Assembly (NCBI GenBank): GCA_023313575.1
Contig: JAJTTP010000002.1
Coordinates: 3,658,001 to 3,722,000, forward strand
DNA length: 64,000 nt
Direction: 5' to 3'
Origin: Eutypella sp. D-1
Taxonomy: Eukaryota; Ascomycota; Sordariomycetes; Xylariales; Diatrypaceae
Shown: positions 60,101 through 64,000 of the stretch, piece by piece
How the letters are laid out: each line of letters opens with the position of its first letter
Numbering within the stretch: the stretch's first letter is position 1
Translations under genes and position numbers: made by a program
Notes under the pieces: model-generated
Seen by the model: the letters and a program-made list of their open reading frames with translations, nothing else
What the model was told of the DNA's origin: nothing
Databases searched by the model: none

Positions 60101-60918
60101 TCGAGCACGACCGCATTCACAAAGGCGGCGCCTCGTCTGTCCCACCACCGGCACCGCCTATATCACAGGAGATGATCAAGAACTCCCCACGCTCTCCCTC
60201 CTACACCACGCTGCCCGGCGGCGTGCCGAGCCGGACTCCTAGCCAGGCGGGAGAGTCACTGGGGCCTTCCCCGGCCAGCCACGGCCTCACGACGCCCCGC
60301 AACTCATACTACGCAGAACACGCTCACGAATCAGGCGCGTACCAGCACGGCCAGTCCGTCCACTACAGCGATTCGGCGACGCACTCCCCGCCCAACGGCG
60401 CGTACGATCCAAATGGCCAGTACCTCTATGCGCAGACGGCGGGACATGCCGGGCATGTGAGCGCGGCACCGGCGCGGTCCCAACCTCACGTAGCACCTCC
60501 TAGCCGCCCACACAGCTCTATAGCCAACTTCAGTGGGCAGCCTCCGGCTTCCACGGCGGATATGATGTGGCGGTTCCAGGTGTCGCAGGCGGGCGGTAGT
60601 GTCCCGAGCCATACGACGTGGCAGGACTGGACGGCCGCCGTGGTCGACAGTCAAGACCGGTACAGCGCCAACGCGCTCATGTCCCTCGGCGGGTCTGGTA
60701 GCCAGAGGGCAGCCCACTCCGAAAGCATGGGCGAGAGCATGCCCGCCGGCGACCTCGGCATCCCCGTGAATGTCGGCGTCAACGGCGTCAACGGCGTCAG
60801 CAGCGTCAACAATGTCAATGGTGTCAATGGCGCCGCAGGGAGCAGCGTACCCACGACCTCGGCGAATATGCAGTGGCCTCTCTTGCTCTTCTCCGATCCC
60901 ACGGGCGCCGGGAGCTAA
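57104..60918 (+). CDS. Zn(II)2Cys6 fungal transcription factor (997 aa, 3 exons)
   Basis: Exons are 57104-57283, 58050-59985 and 60041-60918; the joined frame is 2994 nt. The binuclear zinc cluster has the spacing C-x2-C-x6-C-x6-C-x2-C-x6-C (Cys56, 59, 66, 73, 76, 83). It is cut by a 766-nt intron between Lys60 and Val61. A linker (TDRVTGRTERRGY) and a coiled-coil dimerisation helix (ELEREKTDMLNHIRALEKLL) follow. A Ser/Asn/Gly-rich stretch then leads to the fungal-specific middle homology region (about 300-690), including EWYFLMIYPFLPVLHKPTF and ALGMAVELGLHR. The C-terminus is Ser/Pro/His-rich and ends with Asn-Gly-Val repeats, likely an activation region. It acts in the nucleus; target genes are unknown. 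The 10 kb upstream desert may hold its control elements. Confidence 0.92.
57284..58049 (+). other. Long compositionally biased intron in the transcription-factor gene
   Basis: The intron begins GTACGT and ends GCTAG. It has a TTGACA/TTGGCA-type hexamer region (about 57300-57402), then a purine-rich block (about 57497-57718), a pyrimidine-rich block (about 57745-57860) and a CAGC repeat (57955-57980). It is several times longer than the other introns of the window. Confidence 0.75.
57955..57980 (+). repeat. CAGC tetranucleotide repeat
   Basis: About six CAGC/CCAG units lie within the long intron, 70 bases before its 3' splice site. Confidence 0.85.
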
Positions 60919-62778
60919 GCTAAGCTAACCAATCGGTCTGAGCAGCAAAGACGCGGGATTGAGTACAATACGTTAACGTTTTCATTTTCATTTTTTTTCT
61001 ACGACTGGAAGGGATGGATGGGTAGGACGGCGGCGGCGGCGGCCCTTTTATACTTCCTTTTCTTTTTTTCTGTTTGTTTCTTCGACTTGTGACGCGGGAT
61101 ACGATACCAACTTTTTTCTCTCGGCGTTTAAAAAAAAGGATGCTGTTGTTGACCTTTTTTTTTTTTTTTGGTGTGTTCTTGTTTCCGCGATTGATGACCC
61201 AAAAAACCTTGCCTTCTAGGGCTTATAGCGAGGCGCTCAGCGAGAGGCGCTCTGCCTTTCGAGGGGCCACTACCGGACAGACAGAAGAAGGCCTTTTACT
61301 TACTCTACACTACTACTACGTATGGGGGGCTAGAAGACTGGATAGGAACTTACTACTATTATACGGCGATACCCGGCGTTGTTCTTTTTGTTTTTTTGAT
61401 TGTTCTGGTGGTGACGGTTGAAATGGTACGGGGAATCCCCACTTGGAGCTCTACGAGATGATGCCCCCCTCCCGCCCCTTCCCCCCCCTCTCTCCGGCGG
61501 CATCCGGGGATTCGTGGCGGAGGTTTTGTTTTGTCGGCTCACACTTTTATCTATCTATCTCGATCTCGGGAGAGAGCGGATAGAACAACGGACGAATGGA
61601 TGGGATATATATATATATACACACAACAAACTACAACAAACGACAACGACAACAACAAACAACTACAACTAACATGTACATTTCTACTATACCGCGACCC
61701 GAACGAACCATGGAGCGCATCTTGTCTTGGTGTGTATGGGCATGGCGCGTCCGTCTGTCACCTGAGCGTTGTGCACCGCACCGGAGGGGTTTTTAGAAGC
61801 GAGTGTGTGAGTGAGTGCGCGTGGACGTGCTTTTTTGTTATTTACCTACCTGGACCTGTATATGTATATACGCAGGCTTGGGTGCCCCGGTGCGAAGAAG
61901 AAAGTTATGTATCCATGTATGTATGTACGTATGATCTCGGGAGTGAGTGAGCGAGTGAGTGAGTGGGGTGTTCCTGTTTGTTTGTTTGTCTGTTTGTCCG
62001 ACGAACGATCAGGCCGTAATAGAGATATGTGCGATGTGTGTGTCATAGATATGGACCTTACTACTACTCGCTTTTATGTGTATGGACGTGTTATGATGTG
62101 ATGCTGGGTATGGTGACTGCTGATATAATATCTTTTGTGTGTATATAGTTGGCCCGGTATGTATGTATGTACTTAGGGAGGGATGCATGTAGAGCATGTG
62201 GTGTTGCTACCGCGTCTACATATCTCAATCTCGTGCCGTGTTTTCAGTGTATGATAGGGCATCTATCTATCTACCCTAATTGAATTGTAGTATATCGGCA
62301 TGATATTGACAGGTCACACCTCACCTCACCTCACTACACCTCTAACCGGTCCAGCGCCGCCCACCACCGTAATACACACACACGTACATACATACCCAGA
62401 TTCTTTTTTTCCCCATACAATAACGCCGATGACCACTGGTGAAGACAGTAGGAGTAGAGTTCGTTGTGTGGAGGGAATGGTCTAGTCTTTTTTGTTTGTT
62501 TGTTTCTTTCTTTCCCCTCTTGCTTATGTGACGCCGTGTTATGTAGGTGGATTGGATATACACTCAAGTCAGACTTTCAACGTTATCGGTTTTTATACAT
62601 ACATGAGGTGGTGCCATTCCCACCTCCCGTCTCTCTCCTCTCCTCTTGTCTGCTCTCCTTTACTGACCGCGACCGGCCGACCGCAGCTCCTTACCGCGTT
62701 ACATTATAGTGTACAGCAGAGCACGCGCGGGTCTGCGTCCGACATCAGGCTGGTCGGGGGGGGGGGTGGGGGGTCGGT
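60919..62778. other. Convergent intergenic region (1.9 kb)
   Basis: No gene is seen between the ends of the transcription-factor gene and TIM50. T-rich tracts follow the transcription-factor stop (about 60980-61170). TA and TATG repeats (about 61606-61625, 61913-61935, 62157-62170) and a poly-G tract (62757-62766) next to the TIM50 stop are present. Confidence 0.6.
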
Positions 62779-64000
62779 CTATTTCCTGCTCGGGTCGCTA
62801 GCCGAGGCTGATTCCGAGTTGGATGGTGGGGCCGAGGGCAGGAACCAGCCGGTGAAGGAGGACTTCATGCTGCTCATAGCCTCGGCCTGGGCCTTCTCCT
62901 GGGCGGCCTGCTCGTCCTTGAGCCACTTCTCGCCGTTCTCGCGGATCTCGCGCTCAAGGATCTCGTAGTTGCGCTGCCCGCGCTCCCGCGCGATGTCCTG
63001 CAGCATCTTGCCCTGCGCGAACGCCTCTAGCTGGCTCTGCTCCCCGTCCGCCGGAACCATCATGCTCATCTTGCTCGGCTTCAGTCCCAGCATGTTGCCC
63101 AGGAATCCCATACCGGAGGCCCGCGACCCCTTGCGCTTCTCCGCTTCTAGCTGCTTGTGGAATTCTGCCCGCGCCAGCGCCTCCCGTCGCGCGAACTCCG
63201 TCGGTATGTGCTTCCCCTCGAACGATCGCAATACCTTGCGCACGTCCCGGTACTGCATCGTGTGCACGTACTCGAGGAATGGGATCAGCGATACCAGTTC
63301 CGTGTCCTTCGGGTCTCCTGTCCATGGTGGTAGCACGATTGCGTTCTCCGGCTGCGCCTGCACGTGCGCTGCCTTGGAGTCGATGATGATGACTTTGGAG
63401 AGGTCGCGGTTTAGGTAGGAGAGGTCCTGTGATTCGTTGCGTTAGCTGATGGGTACGGTACTGGTGGTGTGGGTGAAACAAAAAAAGGGGGGGCGGCGAG
63501 GGATAAAGAAAAGGGGGAAAAGGACTGACCTTGACGATCTCGCCGTCCTTGTACTTGGTGGCCTCGCGGAACAGGGGCCAAACAATGAAGCGGAAGGGGT
63601 CGAGCTTGCGCACGAGGGGCTCGCCCATGGCGTAGGGCACGCTGGTGAAGAGGACCAGCTCGTAGTACTGGCTCAGGTAACGCAGGAAGTAGTCGACGCC
63701 GGGCCGCTTGGCGACGCGCCAGCCGTGCTCGCGCGTCCACTCGCTGTGGACCAGCATGTCCTCGAGGCTGATACACAGGGTGTAGGGGCGCTCGAACATG
63801 GGATCGGGGTCCGGCAGCAGCTTGTCGAACGCCGGCTCGCGGTAGTAGTCCAGGATGCCGGACTGTCGCGCCACGGCCCGCTTCCACCATAGGGCCGGGG
63901 TCCAGCCGTTGGGCACGTCGCCGTGCGCCTTCTGCTCGGCCTCGTCTTCCCAGTCCCGGCCCAGGTAGGCGACGCCGCCGATGGCGCCGAATAAGGCGGA
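62779..64000 (-). CDS. TIM50: Mitochondrial inner-membrane translocase subunit Tim50 (5' end beyond window)
   Basis: Tim50 is the receptor of the TIM23 complex that takes presequence proteins from TOM. Minus-strand exons visible are 64000-63530 (start outside the window) and 63426-62779, with a 103-nt intron; the junction reads DGEIVKDLSYLNRDLSKVIIIDSKAAH. The segment SALFGAIGGVAYLGRDWEDE at the window edge looks like the end of the transmembrane span. Then come LLPDPDPMFERPYTLCISLEDMLVH, SEWTREHGWRVAKRPGVDYFL, ELVLFTSVPYAM and ALARAEFHKQLEAEK. The FCP1/SCP-type phosphatase motif DxDx(T/V) is degenerate (SLEDMLV), as usual in Tim50, so it is a receptor and not an active phosphatase. The C-terminal 60 residues are charged and helical. 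Confidence 0.94.

Noticed and set aside
62779..64000. Active FCP1/SCP-type phosphatase
   Set aside because: The DxDx(T/V) nucleophile motif is degenerate (SLEDMLV) and the surrounding sequence is diagnostic of Tim50.

Overview
The window is nuclear DNA from a filamentous ascomycete (Pezizomycotina, most likely Sordariomycetes). Most genes are broken by short introns (about 55-250 nt) with GT...AG ends and CTRAC-type branch sites. They encode typical fungal proteins: a Zn(II)2Cys6 regulator, a vanillyl-alcohol-oxidase-type flavoprotein, a quinate-permease-like transporter, a MARVEL protein and an Utp4 homologue. Intergenic DNA is long and rich in microsatellites, G/C homopolymers and AGGTA/TACCT words. 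No rRNA, tRNA, transposon or CRISPR array was recognised. Exon models were built by eye: joined frames stay open, junction codons complete correctly and family motifs run across the junctions.

Left part (1-18 kb). A small hypothetical protein is followed by Sec61 beta, whose first coding exon is only the ATG. A 3.9 kb gene-poor stretch leads to a very long six-exon gene (6704-11199, 1385 aa) that joins a sterol-glucosyltransferase-like enzyme, a VPS13-C-terminus-like segment and a chain of ubiquitin-interacting motifs. Nicotinate phosphoribosyltransferase (minus) and UTP4 (plus) then diverge from a shared 1.4 kb promoter containing a TTATCGATAA palindrome.

Middle part (18-46.7 kb). This holds a MARVEL-type membrane protein with a Tyr/Asp-rich loop and an 801-aa single-pass membrane protein of unknown function. 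Next comes a convergent pair: a VAO-family flavoprotein with two altered active-site positions, and a QutD-like MFS transporter. A BNR-4 beta-propeller protein that looks lyase-like follows, then a Ted1-type phosphoesterase. A small acidic protein whose first exon is again only ATG diverges from a Tim17-like membrane protein across a promoter with six GATA-type sites. Mitochondrial proline dehydrogenase and the KEOPS subunit Cgi121 close this part.

Right part (46.7-64 kb). About 10.4 kb without a recognisable gene separates CGI121 from a 997-aa Zn(II)2Cys6 transcription factor, whose zinc cluster is split by a 766-nt intron of odd composition. TIM50 (minus) runs off the right edge.

Most genes are independent housekeeping functions: ER translocation, NAD salvage, ribosome biogenesis, GPI-anchor remodelling, tRNA t6A modification, mitochondrial import and proline catabolism. 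Only the VAO/MFS pair looks like a possible functional unit (uptake and oxidation of plant-derived aromatics), and that is an inference. I did not find a clear new multi-gene system. The best leads are the glucosyltransferase fusion, the VAO active-site changes, the BNR-4 protein and the two ATG-only first exons.
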